The position numbers were made by a program, and so were the translations under genes. A stretch of 52,244 nt of DNA from an uncultured Olsenella sp. (GTDB taxonomy: Bacteria; Actinomycetota; Coriobacteriia; Coriobacteriales; Atopobiaceae): the NCBI GenBank assembly GCA_900314535.1, contig OMVT01000014.1, forward strand, positions 1 to 52,244. The letters are read 5' to 3'. The notes under the pieces are model-generated. The model worked only from the letters and a program-made list of their open reading frames with translations. It ran no database searches and was not told the DNA's origin. This document shows positions 24,011 to 32,667 of this stretch, piece by piece (positions within the stretch are counted from its first letter, which is position 1; every line of letters begins with the position of its first letter).

Positions 24011-25336
24011 ATGACAGCAGATACGCTGGCCGCACGTGCGGCTACAGATGCTGCAGAGCCGCACCGTGACTCTGTCCTCGAAGTGATGGCGGCCTCCATG
24101 ATCGGTACCGCTATCGAGTTCTATGACAACTACTGCTACTCGATCGCTGCTGCAAGCTACTTCGGCCTCGTCTTCTTCACGGATGTCGCGAAGTCGAATC
24201 CGTTCCTCGCGACGCTCCTGTCGTTCGTGACGTTTGCCGTATCCTTTTTGGCCCGACCTTTCGGGTCGCTTCTGTTCGGCCACTTCGGCGACCGACTTGG
24301 CCGCAAGCAGACCCTGGTCATGGCACTCATGATGATGGGAACAGCGACGTTTGTCGTCGGCGTGCTGCCGGGCTACAGCGTGCTGGGGCCGCTCTCGGTC
24401 GTGCTGCTCTGCATCTGCCGTGCCTGCCAGGGCCTGGGCCTTGCCGGCGAGTGGTCGGGAGCAGCGCTTGTGGCCACGGAGAACGCTCCTGCCAACAAGC
24501 GCGCCCTCTGGGGATCCTTCCCGAATCTCGGCGCTCCGCTTGGCTTCTTCTTCGCCTACGGCGTGAACCTCATGCTCGAGTCGAACCTCACGAACGACCA
24601 GATGGTCGCCTGGGGCTGGAGAATCCCGTTCCTGCTCTCTGCCGTGCTTGTCGTCGTGGGCCTCGTTGTCAGGAACCGCATGAGCGAGACGCCGGTCTTC
24701 CAGAAGGCCGTGAAGGAGGACCGTGTCGTCAAAAGCCCCTTGAAGGAGCTCCGCAAGTACTGGAAGCAGGTCGTTCTTGGCACCTGTGCCATGGGCATCA
24801 CCTATACGCTCTTCTATCTGCTCGGCACCTGGTCTCTGTCCTACGGCGTCAAGACCCTTGGCTTTGCGCAGACCGACTTCCTCAAGCTCGAGCTTGCCGC
24901 TATCGTCTTCTTCGCTGTCTTCATCGTCGTCGGCTGCGTCGAGGCAGACAAGCGCGGACGCCGTCCGGTGCTTCTGCTCGCCACCTTCCTGACGGTCGTC
25001 TTCAGCTTCTTTGCACCCCAGCTTCTGACGACGCAGAACTCCCTTGCCGTCTATGTCTTCCTCGCCGTCGGCTTTGCCCTGATGGGCGGCCTCTTCGGGC
25101 CCTGCGGTGCCTATCTGCCTGAGCTCTTCCCGGCAAACGTGCGCTATTCCGGATCCGGCCTTGCCTACAACCTCGCCTCGATCCTGGGCGGCGCCTTCGC
25201 TCCGACAATCGCTACGGCCCTTGTCGCTTCATTCGGCATCCAGGGTGTGGGCTGGTACCTTGTTGCCATGTCCGTCGTCGCCTTCGTTGCCCTCCTCATG
25301 ATCAAGGAGTCGAAGGATATGGAGTTTGCTGCCTAG
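24011..25336 (+). CDS. MFS transporter, metabolite:H+ symporter (MHS) type
   Basis: 441 aa from ATG 24011 (AAAGGAAAAAAGAG ahead), about 12 helices. It has the MHS-subfamily start (MIGTAIEFYDNYCYSIAAAS), a loop 2-3 motif GHFGDRLGRKQTLV, the helix-5 block GLGLAGEWSGAALV and VEADKRGRRPVLLL in the second half. Such permeases import proline, betaine, citrate, shikimate and similar compounds. The Ile-rich leader upstream suggests control by branched-chain amino acids, so import of one of these or a precursor is a reasonable guess. A terminator follows; the sulfhydrylase gene downstream has its own leader ORF. Confidence 0.87.
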   Translation: MTADTLAARAATDAAEPHRDSVLEVMAASMIGTAIEFYDNYCYSIAAASYFGLVFFTDVAKSNPFLATLLSFVTFAVSFLARPFGSLLFGHFGDRLGRKQTLVMALMMMGTATFVVGVLPGYSVLGPLSVVLLCICRACQGLGLAGEWSGAALVATENAPANKRALWGSFPNLGAPLGFFFAYGVNLMLESNLTNDQMVAWGWRIPFLLSAVLVVVGLVVRNRMSETPVFQKAVKEDRVVKSPLKELRKYWKQVVLGTCAMGITYTLFYLLGTWSLSYGVKTLGFAQTDFLKLELAAIVFFAVFIVVGCVEADKRGRRPVLLLATFLTVVFSFFAPQLLTTQNSLAVYVFLAVGFALMGGLFGPCGAYLPELFPANVRYSGSGLAYNLASILGGAFAPTIATALVASFGIQGVGWYLVAMSVVAFVALLMIKESKDMEFAA

Positions 25337-25368
25337 CACATTCATATAGAGATATAGAGATGCTCTTC

Positions 25369-25399
25369 GGGCCGCTTCCTGATGCAGGAGCGGCCCTTT
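25369..25399 (+). terminator. rho-independent terminator after the MHS transporter
   Basis: GGGCCGC-TTCCTG pairs with CAGGA-GCGGCCC around a 3-base loop, followed by TTTCTCT. Confidence 0.75.
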
Positions 25400-25480
25400 C
25401 TCTGCTCGGGGAAAAGGGGGAGATGCTTTGCACCGATGCATGCAGACGCTTGCTGAAAGATCGGAGAGGGGAGAGGCAGA

Positions 25481-25537
25481 ATGAGCAATACTGATTCTTG
25501 TTTGTCCGGTCCTATCTCTAGATTGGAGACCTCATGA
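25481..25537 (+). CDS. upstream ORF (18 aa) coupled to metY
   Basis: ATG 25481 has a good ribosome site (GGGGAGAGG) and encodes MSNTDSCLSGPISRLETS. Its TGA overlaps the metY start (ATGA). The metY ribosome site (GGAG) lies inside this ORF. It could couple or gate translation of the sulfur-assimilation enzyme; it contains one Cys codon. It could also be chance. Confidence 0.4.
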   Translation: MSNTDSCLSGPISRLETS

Positions 25538-26811
25538 CCTCTCTCGGAACGCGCTGCGTCCAGGCAGGCTATACGCCGAAGAACGGCGAGCCGCGCCAGC
25601 TTCCCATTGTCCAGTCCACGACATTCAAGTACGACACCTCGGAGCAGATGGGGCGTCTCTTCGACCTCGAGGAGTCAGGCTACTTCTATACGAGGCTCCA
25701 GAACCCCACGAACGACGCCGTCGCTGCGAAGATTGCAGACCTCGAGGGAGGATGTGCCGGCATGCTCACAAGCTCCGGCCAGGCTGCGAACTTCTTTGCT
25801 GTCTTCAACATCGCCGAGTGCGGAGACCACGTCGTGGCAAGCTCTGCCATCTACGGCGGAACGTTCAACCTCCTTGCTCATACGCTCAGGAAGATGGGCA
25901 TCGAGTGCACGTTCGTCTCTCCGACCTGCACGAGGGAGGAGCTCGACGCTGCCTTCCGTCCGAACACGAAGTGCGTCGTCGGCGAGACCATCGCAAATCC
26001 GGCGCTTGCCGTGCTCGATATCGAGATGTTTGCAGAGGCCGCACATGCTCACGGCGTGCCGCTGATCGTCGACAACACGTTCGCGACGCCCATCATGTGC
26101 CGTCCTATCGAGTGGGGTGCCGATATCGTGACGCACTCGACGACGAAGTACATGGATGGCCATGCCGCGACGGTCGGCGGAGCCATCGTCGACGCCGGCA
26201 GGTTCGACTGGATGGCGCATGCTGACAGGTTCCCGGGTCTCACGAAGCCCGATGAGTCCTATCACGGCATCGTCTATGCAGAGAAGTTTGGGCAGGAAGG
26301 CGCCTTCATCACGAAGGCAACGAGCCAGCTTATGCGCGACTTCGGCTCCATCCAGAGCCCGCAGAATGCGTTCTATCTGAACCTTGGCCTCGAGAGCCTG
26401 CACGTGCGCATGCCAAGGCACTGTGCGAATGCCCAGAAGGCAGCAGAGTTCCTCTCCCAGCATCCAAAGATCTCTTCGGTCCGCTATCCCGGCCTTCCGG
26501 GCGATCGCTATCATGCACTTGCTGAGAAGTATCTGCCATGTGGCAGCTGCGGCGTTGTCTCCTTCGATGTGGCAGGAGGGCGCAAGGAGGCAGAGAAGTT
26601 CATGGCAGGACTTGCGCTCTGCAACATCGAGACGCATGTCGCAGACTCCCACACCTGCTGCCTTCATCCGGCAAGCTCGACGCACCGGCAGATGACAGAC
26701 GAGGAGCTCATGGCAGCAGGCATCAGCCCGTCCATGGTGAGGCTGTCGCTCGGCCTCGAGGACGCAGACGACATCATCGCCGATCTCGACCAGGCACTCG
26801 CGGCTCTGTAG
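25534..26811 (+). CDS. metY: O-acetylhomoserine (O-acetylserine) sulfhydrylase
   Basis: 425 aa, a Cys/Met-metabolism PLP enzyme. The PLP lysine sits in THSTTKYMDGHA; other blocks are LPIVQSTTFKYDTSEQMG, TSSGQAANFFAVFNIAECGD and VADSHTCCLHPASSTHRQMT. Length and the N-terminal form fit MetY-type O-acetylhomoserine aminocarboxypropyltransferase, which makes homocysteine from sulfide and O-acetylhomoserine. Methionine gamma-lyase or cystathionine gamma-synthase are nearby alternatives in the same fold. With cyuA at 6 kb releasing sulfide, a sulfide-reuse route is conceivable. A strong terminator follows. Confidence 0.85.
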   Translation: MTSLGTRCVQAGYTPKNGEPRQLPIVQSTTFKYDTSEQMGRLFDLEESGYFYTRLQNPTNDAVAAKIADLEGGCAGMLTSSGQAANFFAVFNIAECGDHVVASSAIYGGTFNLLAHTLRKMGIECTFVSPTCTREELDAAFRPNTKCVVGETIANPALAVLDIEMFAEAAHAHGVPLIVDNTFATPIMCRPIEWGADIVTHSTTKYMDGHAATVGGAIVDAGRFDWMAHADRFPGLTKPDESYHGIVYAEKFGQEGAFITKATSQLMRDFGSIQSPQNAFYLNLGLESLHVRMPRHCANAQKAAEFLSQHPKISSVRYPGLPGDRYHALAEKYLPCGSCGVVSFDVAGGRKEAEKFMAGLALCNIETHVADSHTCCLHPASSTHRQMTDEELMAAGISPSMVRLSLGLEDADDIIADLDQALAAL

Positions 26812-26833
26812 GAGACTCTCCTGAGCGATATGC

Positions 26834-26876
26834 AAGATCCCCCGGAGAAACAGCTTCTCCGGGGGATCTTCTTGTT
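26834..26876. terminator. bidirectional terminator between metY and the Sel1 gene
   Basis: A perfect 16-bp stem (26834-26849 with 26855-26870), a 5-base loop, then CTTGTTTG. It serves metY on the plus strand and probably also the convergent minus-strand gene ending at 26885. Confidence 0.85.
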
Positions 26877-26884
26877 TGCGGTGC

Positions 26885-28825
26885 TTAAGCTTCGACCTTC
26901 TTCAGGACCTTGCGGTAGGAGCTCTTGGGAAGCCCCATCTCGCTGTCATAGCGCTGAGCCGTGCGGGCGCAGATGCCTTCTATCGCGCCGTCGCCCCAAG
27001 GAACAAGGACGTGGTCGCCCTTCTGGATGCCGTCGTCGGGTGCAAGATAGATGAAGGCTCTTGTATCGCAGTCCGTGATAACAGCAGCATAGCGGCGCTT
27101 CTTGCCTGAGAGCTTTGTGCATGCGAGCGTGAACGTGCCTTCAAGGCAGGCCTGGGTCTCGCCGTAGAGGAGGAAGGCAATGGCGCCTGAGGGGTCCATG
27201 CCGATCTCGTCGAAGACGATCGTGCCATGCGTCTTCGCAAAGCCCGGCGCATGCTTCGGCTTCACGGTGCCTTCGAGCGTAAGCTCCTCGACAAAGCCGC
27301 CGAAGTGCGCCTCCGGAACAGCCACGGGGAACTTCTCGTCACGTGTGGCATCGCCGCGCCTCTTGATATGGAAGGAGAGCGAGAGCTTCTTATGCTCGTC
27401 CCATTCGTAGTCGGCAGCGACATGGCGTCCATCCATCAAAGCAAAGCTCAGAAGCTCCGGGATGCGCCTCTCGTCGAACTCAATTTCCTCCTGTGCCTCC
27501 GCATAGGCCGTCTTGGGCTGGAGTTCAGAAATCATATCGTCGATGTTGCGCTCGACCGATGCATAGCCGTACCAGTCTGCAGCAAGCCTTCTCATGCGGA
27601 TGGCACACTTCGCAAGGAGGGCAAGCGCATAGGCGTCGTCTGGATACGCTATGCATCCTGTCCCGTCGCACAGAAGTCCCGCTTCGCGCAGGCACACATC
27701 GGCGAACTTCGTCTCTGCCTGTCCATGGCTAAAGGAGATGGCGGAGTCGTTGAAGAGCTCGGCCACGATGCTGTGGGCGGTCTGCGGGTCCTTCGGGCAG
27801 GCACGTCCGCGCACGAACATGTCGGCGAGCTTGTAGCGCGACTCGATGATGCCGCCGGCAGCACCGATGGAGAACCACTTGAAGGCTTCCTGGTAGTCGG
27901 GCACGCCGTCGGTCGTGCGTCCGTAGTAGTAGATGTAGCCCAGGGTGTTGGCATAGCCTGGATCGGGAGCGATCTTTTCAAGCTTCAGGAGGCAGTCGCG
28001 CGATGCGGCCCAGTCCTGGGAGAAGCCGGCGCAGCCGTTTCCGTAGCAGGCATAGGCCTTCTGGTAGAGGCCAGCAGGATCTCCGGCATCTGCAAGGGCA
28101 TTGACGAAGCGGACATAGAGAGCGCGGATCTCAGGCGTTGCCTCACGCTCGACCTTGTCCATGTCCCAGACGGCGAGGAAATCCTCCATCTCCTGCGTCG
28201 TGAAGGTGCGCTCGCAGAGAGGCTTTCCCTCTTCCTTCTTGAAGCTCTCGATCTCCGCGATGAGGTCCTCGAGGCTCTTCGTGGGCTGTCCTGCCTCGTA
28301 GCGGAGATAGAGCTCGTCGAGGATGTCGCGCTCAACAGAATCAGCCGAGGGGAGGCCGGGTGTGGAGGCAGAGGCGGGAGCTCCTTCCGGATCGAGGAAG
28401 GCATAGGTATCGATGAGGCAGAGCTCATCGGCAAAGCCCTCGATTGCCGTCTCGTACCAGTCCTTTGCATCGGCAGAGTCCGGAGAGCCTGCTGCAAGGA
28501 TGTTTGTGAAGGCCGCCTCGAAGTCGTCGAGCGTCATCTCGTAGGTGACCTTCGTCTCGAGCTTTGTCCACGCAACGCCTCTGCGGAGCGCCTTTGGCAT
28601 GAGCTCGAAGCGGCAGAGCTGACGGAGCTCATCTTCGCTCAGAAGGACCGGCGGCACGAGCGAGAGCTCGGAGGCGGGGACAGCCTCTGCCTTCGTGCGG
28701 TCCTGCGTGCAGGTGAAGTCGACGAGCACCTGCTTCTTGTGGGTGTCCATAACAATGCCGAAAGAGCCTTTGTGCGTGCCATCCTCTGCGAGTACGGCAT
28801 CTCCTGTATGGAACTTCTCAGCCAT
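26885..28825 (-). CDS. Sel1-repeat protein, function unknown
   Basis: 646 aa. Three regions are visible. The N-terminal 60 residues resemble a small beta-barrel (GDAVLAEDGTHKGSFGIVMD). The middle (about 260-390) contains Sel1/TPR-like helical repeats (YANTLGYIYYYGRTTDGVPD, then EAFKWFSIGAAGGIIESRYK and LADMF). The C-terminal 200 residues are beta-rich, with a final barrel-like end (GDHVLVPWGDGAIEGICARTA). Sel1 repeats bind proteins. There is no signal peptide, so it is cytosolic. It is a single gene with its own terminator. The two similar end modules around a repeat core are unusual. Confidence 0.8.
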   Translation of the reverse strand: MAEKFHTGDAVLAEDGTHKGSFGIVMDTHKKQVLVDFTCTQDRTKAEAVPASELSLVPPVLLSEDELRQLCRFELMPKALRRGVAWTKLETKVTYEMTLDDFEAAFTNILAAGSPDSADAKDWYETAIEGFADELCLIDTYAFLDPEGAPASASTPGLPSADSVERDILDELYLRYEAGQPTKSLEDLIAEIESFKKEEGKPLCERTFTTQEMEDFLAVWDMDKVEREATPEIRALYVRFVNALADAGDPAGLYQKAYACYGNGCAGFSQDWAASRDCLLKLEKIAPDPGYANTLGYIYYYGRTTDGVPDYQEAFKWFSIGAAGGIIESRYKLADMFVRGRACPKDPQTAHSIVAELFNDSAISFSHGQAETKFADVCLREAGLLCDGTGCIAYPDDAYALALLAKCAIRMRRLAADWYGYASVERNIDDMISELQPKTAYAEAQEEIEFDERRIPELLSFALMDGRHVAADYEWDEHKKLSLSFHIKRRGDATRDEKFPVAVPEAHFGGFVEELTLEGTVKPKHAPGFAKTHGTIVFDEIGMDPSGAIAFLLYGETQACLEGTFTLACTKLSGKKRRYAAVITDCDTRAFIYLAPDDGIQKGDHVLVPWGDGAIEGICARTAQRYDSEMGLPKSSYRKVLKKVEA

Positions 28826-28951
28826 GATATCCAGCCTTCTTCGCTCAGCAGATCTATCTGCGAAGTATCTATTGTGGCGCTGCTCAGAAAGAGGCTGAAC
28901 GAAAACTTGAGGGATGGCAGGAAGGGGCAGACAAGCGGTCTTGAGCCTGCG

Positions 28952-29647
28952 CTAGTACCAGACAGATATGCGCTCGGCACGCTGTGAGACATGCTTCACG
29001 ACAGCAGAGGCGATGAGCACAAGGATGAGGAGGAACACGAAGAAGACGGCATCTGCACCCTCGATGCCTGCGAGCGTGTCATAGACACCGTGGCAGAAGA
29101 TGGGCACTGCCAGGGAGAGAAGGCCATTCCAGAGGCGAGGGATATGCCGCTGCTGTACCTGTGCAAGCTTCGTCCTGCCATAGAACGAGCCCATGAAGAC
29201 AGCGAAGACGCAGTGGCCGGGAATGGCAGTGAAGGCACGGACAATTGCGGCACCGGGACCGAAGGTGAAGACGTAGCTGGTATTCTCTGCCACGGCAAAG
29301 CCAAGGCCGCAGAACACGGCATAGACAATCCCATCGAAGACATAGTCGAAGTTCCGGTCATGCCAGGAGGCAAGGCGCAGGAACACATATTTCGAGCATT
29401 CCTCTGTCACGGCGACGATAGCGAAGTTCATGAGGAGGAGGGAATCGAGGTCCTGAGGCATGGCACTTCCCAGCAGGGCATCAGAGGCTGCAGTCTCGAT
29501 CAGGATGGCAGGAAGGGTGGAGAGCATGCCGAAAAGGAAGAGCTTTGCGAGAAGGGGCAGAGGCTCCTTGTCGACAGGATCCATCTGCCAGATGTAGACC
29601 ATAAGGAAGGCAGCAGGAAGCACTGCCATCATCAGGAGAATCCTCAT
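28952..29647 (-). CDS. PrsW-type intramembrane metalloprotease
   Basis: 231 aa from ATG 29647 (GGGGTGG ahead); an ATG at 29671 is also possible. It is multi-pass, with the PrsW/CPBP-like motifs in order: TEECSKYVFLRL, then FDGIVYAVFCGLGFAVAENT, IPGHCVFAVFMGSFYG and FCHGVYDTLAG. The Glu pair and two His residues would bind zinc. PrsW cleaves the anti-sigma factor RsiW in Bacillus; here the substrate is unknown and no anti-sigma gene is adjacent. It acts in the cytoplasmic membrane. The Sel1-repeat gene lies downstream on the same strand, 126 bases away. Confidence 0.82.
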   Translation of the reverse strand: MRILLMMAVLPAAFLMVYIWQMDPVDKEPLPLLAKLFLFGMLSTLPAILIETAASDALLGSAMPQDLDSLLLMNFAIVAVTEECSKYVFLRLASWHDRNFDYVFDGIVYAVFCGLGFAVAENTSYVFTFGPGAAIVRAFTAIPGHCVFAVFMGSFYGRTKLAQVQQRHIPRLWNGLLSLAVPIFCHGVYDTLAGIEGADAVFFVFLLILVLIASAVVKHVSQRAERISVWY

Positions 29648-30037
29648 ATCTGCCACCCCACAGTCTTTCATATCAATAGTTGGACCTAATAGTATAGGAC
29701 CGATATCGATATGAGTCGAGAAACGCTCCTTCTTTGAATGATGCCTGCCAACAACCATGTAGTGCGGAGAGGCCAGAAATTCAAGAGATCTGAGACCGTG
29801 GTCAGGGAACAGGATGCAAATAAATACGGCACTGCTTGCGGCTATCCTATTGAGATGAGTGATAGGGGGCATGCGCCTGCTTTCAGAAGGAATGACAGGA
29901 CGAAGGGCTCTATGCGCTTGCGAATGGGAAGTCTGAGACGATGCGCGTTGAGCCTGAGAGGGAAGAAATGCTTGCTAGGCGCACAGTGACACCCATAGCG
30001 AATATGAATCTGTAGCTTTGACCTGATTGGAGGAGAG
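29648..30037. other. intergenic stretch, no gene seen
   Basis: About 390 bases between the protease start and an antitoxin remnant. Frames here have no ribosome site, family likeness or stable codon use. The part next to 29647 should hold the protease promoter, but no consensus is clear. Confidence 0.35.
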
Positions 30038-30220
30038 GTGGCTGAGTACAAGATCAAGGGCGGTCATGCTGTCTCCGATCAGGAGATAGAACGCTTGGGT
30101 GAAGCATGCAATGATGGGGATTATCCCGGTGAACCTGGAGAGTGGATTGTACGGCCCGAAGTGAACAGAGAGATGCCAGACAGGTCGGGGTGCAATGCAT
30201 GGCTCTGCAGAATCCTCTGA
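30038..30220 (+). pseudogene. truncated antitoxin-like gene
   Basis: GTG 30038 follows GGAGGAGAG. The first 40 codons (AEYKIKGGHAVSDQEIERLG, then GDYPGEPGEWIVRP) match the N-terminus of a common actinobacterial ribbon-helix-helix antitoxin type, in which a DNA-binding RHH domain should follow. Here the sequence degenerates after VRP and stops at 60 codons. No toxin gene follows. It is therefore a remnant. Confidence 0.5.
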
Positions 30221-30255
30221 TCTGAGGCGTTGCCAGGCGTAGGGCATCACAAAAT

Positions 30256-30290
30256 GTCGAATTTACGACGTGTATAAATTCGACTTCTTT
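30256..30290. terminator. hairpin with T-run
   Basis: GTCGAATTTA (30256-30265) pairs perfectly with TAAATTCGAC (30275-30284), followed by TTCTTTT. It is either a terminator for the antitoxin remnant or an operator of the decayed toxin-antitoxin locus. Its AT-rich make-up differs from the neighbouring genes. Confidence 0.55.
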
Positions 30291-30325
30291 TAATAATGGC
30301 AACGCTCCAGCGGCGCGGTTGATTC

Positions 30326-30470
30326 CTATCTGGCAAATGCCATAACCATCATACTTGCAACCATAAGGCTAAGTACTGCAAGCGGGTGCTTCGAATAGGT
30401 CTTGTGGTAGACAGCGACAAAGATGTCAAAGCAACGACAATTGAGAGCTTGCCAATCGGCATGATAGCGG
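30326..30470 (-). pseudogene. decayed copy of an EamA transporter 3' end
   Basis: The minus strand reads HKTYSKHPLAVLSLMVASMM, then VMAFAR and a stop. This aligns with HETYTKRSLAGLALIVASTI and AMAVIR at the end of the EamA gene at 31545-32411. A one-base shift upstream restores IGKLSIVVA, matching IDKLSIVVA. It is a relic of a tandem duplication or an older gene copy. Confidence 0.65.
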
Positions 30471-30537
30471 ATCGCTCTTAAATGGGGCTCCACTGGCTTG
30501 CTGTGGGTAGTTGTTAGATGGCAGTGGAGGGCAGAAT

Positions 30538-30726
30538 ATGAGCAAGACAATCAAGGAGGCGGGGTGTATGGCAACATCCAGTATTGGGCGTCCAGTTGTT
30601 CTGACGAGTGAGCAAGCAAGGAAAATGGCGAAGATAATGAGCATGCCAGCGCGTCCTGCCAAATCTGCATCTGGCAAGATGCTTGTCCTTTCGGACAGGA
30701 AACTTGATCCGAAGAAGTTCAAGTAG
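30538..30726 (+). CDS. small basic protein, putative antitoxin of a GNAT toxin
   Basis: 62 aa from ATG 30538 (GGAGGG about 6 bases ahead). It is very basic toward the C-terminus (SGKMLVLSDRKLDPKKFK) and has a helix SSIGRPVVLTSEQARKMAKI. It lies 11 bases before a GNAT-family gene, the arrangement of GNAT toxin-antitoxin pairs, though it lacks an obvious RHH fold. Family not recognised; role inferred from position only. Confidence 0.5.
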   Translation: MSKTIKEAGCMATSSIGRPVVLTSEQARKMAKIMSMPARPAKSASGKMLVLSDRKLDPKKFK

Positions 30727-30737
30727 CAGGAGCATAG

Positions 30738-31312
30738 ATGGATGTTGAGGTCTTCAGTCTATCGGCTCTGCTGCAAAGTGGCTTCACCAAGTCAAGCCTC
30801 AGGAAGGCCTGTGCTCGGTTCTCGTGCAAGCGGGATGCTGAATCTCGCTCTTTCTCAAAGCTCTGTCTTTACGCAACGAAGAAACGGGAGCAAGTCGCAC
30901 ATATCTTGTGCTCTCGAAGAAGTCTCTCGACGAGGGAAGGCTGGAAATTGTTGCCTTTCTCACGCTAGCTCTGGCTGTTGCTGATTTCTCCCAGGTGGAT
31001 GATTTGGAGAAGGCTGCAGTTCTAGGAAAAGTACCTGGTGTCGCAACGCGCAGCGCATTCCCTGGCTATCTGATAGCACAGCTTGCAAGGAGCGATGAAT
31101 TCTCTCATGATGACTTTGATGCATCCATGCTGCTTCCCTTTGCTGAGGATCAGTTTTGTGAGTGCATCAGGCGTATAGGTGGGTCAATCGAGTATGTCGA
31201 TTGCAGGGAAGAACTACTTGGCTACTATGAGCAGCAAGGATTCTCCGAACTGTATTTCGATGAGAAGACTCAACTATTCAAACTGTTCAAGGATCTGAGA
31301 GAGATTGCTTAG
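30738..31312 (+). pseudogene. GNAT-family acetyltransferase (toxin-like), frameshifted
   Basis: The first frame from ATG 30738 encodes MDVEVFSLSALLQSGFTKSS and on to CKRDAES. Gene-like reading then moves one base back into LFLKALSLRNEETGASRTYL and VLSKKSLDEGR, continuing to a stop at 31312. The join is near 30845-30855. The second part contains the GNAT core beta strands (EIVAFLTLALAVADFSQVDD) and a C-terminus LLGYYEQQGFSELYFDEKTQ. An intact product would have about 190 aa. One base has been lost, or the assembly has an indel. Confidence 0.65.
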
Positions 31313-31544
31313 CATGTATTTGACTGCCGGAGATTGCTCGGAAATTGGATAATCGCCGCAGCATGCAATGCATCAGCCTGATTACGAGTGCGAGAATCGG
31401 CATTAGGTCTATTTCGCCATACTCAGCATGGGATATTAATTCCTGCATTCTCTGTCTTGTGACTAGCTGCTCCTGTGATGGTTCCTCTTGGTTCTATGCA
31501 GAGACATGCAATCCTGCCTACACCTCTTTTTGGGTTCAGCATCT

Positions 31545-32411
31545 CTATCTGATGACTGCCATGGCAATGGTGCTCGCGACAATCAGGGCAAGGCCTGCAA
31601 GCGAGCGCTTCGTATAGGTCTCGTGGAAGACGGCGGCAGAAAATGCCATTGCGACGACGATCGAAAGCTTGTCGATCGGCACGACGATGGAGACGACGCC
31701 GGTCTGGATTGCATAGTAGTAGCAGAGCCAGGAGGCACCGGTGGCAAGGCCAGAGGCGCAGATGAAGCCGAGCTCGCCCTTCTCGATATGGCGCACCGCG
31801 CCGAGCTTTCCTTTCAGGGCAACGACGATCCATGCCATGACCAGCACATAGCAGGTACGGATGGCGGTGGCGAGGTTCGACTCGACGCCTTCGATGCCGA
31901 CCTTCGCAAGAATGGATGTGAGGGCTGCAAAGACAGCAGATCCCACGGCGTACCAGATCCAGGACCTGCCCTCGACAGCGTGGTCCTGCTTCTTGCGCTC
32001 GATCATGAGGAAGGTGCCTATCAAAATGCCGGCAGAGCCTATGAGCTTTACGGCCAGGGCATCGGTCTCGCCGAACAGGACAATCGCAAGAAGGATGGTA
32101 AGGACAGCCGAGCACTTGTCGATCGGCACGACCTTGTTGACATCACCCATGGAAAGCGCCTTGAAGTAGCAGATCCAGGAGGCACCTGTCGCCATTCCCG
32201 AAAGTGCAAGGAAGAGCATCGAGTGGGCAGAGATGGATCCGATCGTCGAGATGGAGCCGACGAGCGCTGCCATGAGCCAGGCAAAGAGAAGCACGACGAC
32301 CGTGCGCACGGCGGTGGCGACGTCCGAGTCCGTATGGCGGATGCCGCACTTGGCGAGGATGGAAGTGATGCCGGCAAAGAGTGCCGATGCGCAGGCTGCA
32401 AGGATCCACAT
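31545..32411 (-). CDS. EamA/DMT superfamily transporter
   Basis: 288 aa, ten helices in two homologous EamA halves. Each half opens with a similar block: ALFAGITSILAKCGIRHTDS and AVFAALTSILAKVGIEGVES. Each also has GMATGASWICYFKALSMGD or LATGASWLCYYYAIQTGV, showing an internal duplication. It starts at 32411 with AAGGAA ahead. Two adjacent hairpins lie in its 5' leader (32463-32523). A decayed copy of its 3' end lies 1.1 kb away. Substrate unknown; the family exports small metabolites. Confidence 0.87.
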   Translation of the reverse strand: MWILAACASALFAGITSILAKCGIRHTDSDVATAVRTVVVLLFAWLMAALVGSISTIGSISAHSMLFLALSGMATGASWICYFKALSMGDVNKVVPIDKCSAVLTILLAIVLFGETDALAVKLIGSAGILIGTFLMIERKKQDHAVEGRSWIWYAVGSAVFAALTSILAKVGIEGVESNLATAIRTCYVLVMAWIVVALKGKLGAVRHIEKGELGFICASGLATGASWLCYYYAIQTGVVSIVVPIDKLSIVVAMAFSAAVFHETYTKRSLAGLALIVASTIAMAVIR

Positions 32412-32462
32412 GGCAGATTCCTTCCTGTCGATCTATTATTAGGAACAATTATCATTATAGAT

Positions 32463-32523
32463 CCAGAAGGACGGAAGGGAAGCGTCTTTCTGGAAGATAT
32501 TGCTGAGACGGCAGCAATATCTT
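32463..32523 (-). promoter_or_regulatory. tandem hairpins in the EamA leader
   Basis: Two abutting inverted repeats: 32463-32473 with 32483-32493 (11 bp, one mismatch) and 32494-32505 with 32512-32523 (12 bp, perfect). They lie 52-112 bases upstream of the EamA start on the minus strand, in the divergent region with a HAD gene. No T-run follows on either strand. Confidence 0.5.
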
Positions 32524-32667
32524 GGACAGGCTTCTGTCTTGTGCCGGTCAGCTTCGGATAACGGGTCCATCAGCCGACGGAAGGTTGCAGAAGGCAGGCA
32601 TCTGGGCGTGCTATGGTAGCCTGTAGGCACTGACACAACCAGCTGGCTGGGAGGGATACAGGGATAC

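Noticed and set aside
27227..28987. 586-codon plus-strand ORF opposite the Sel1 gene
   Set aside because: Shadow of the Sel1-repeat gene; no start signal and no domain.
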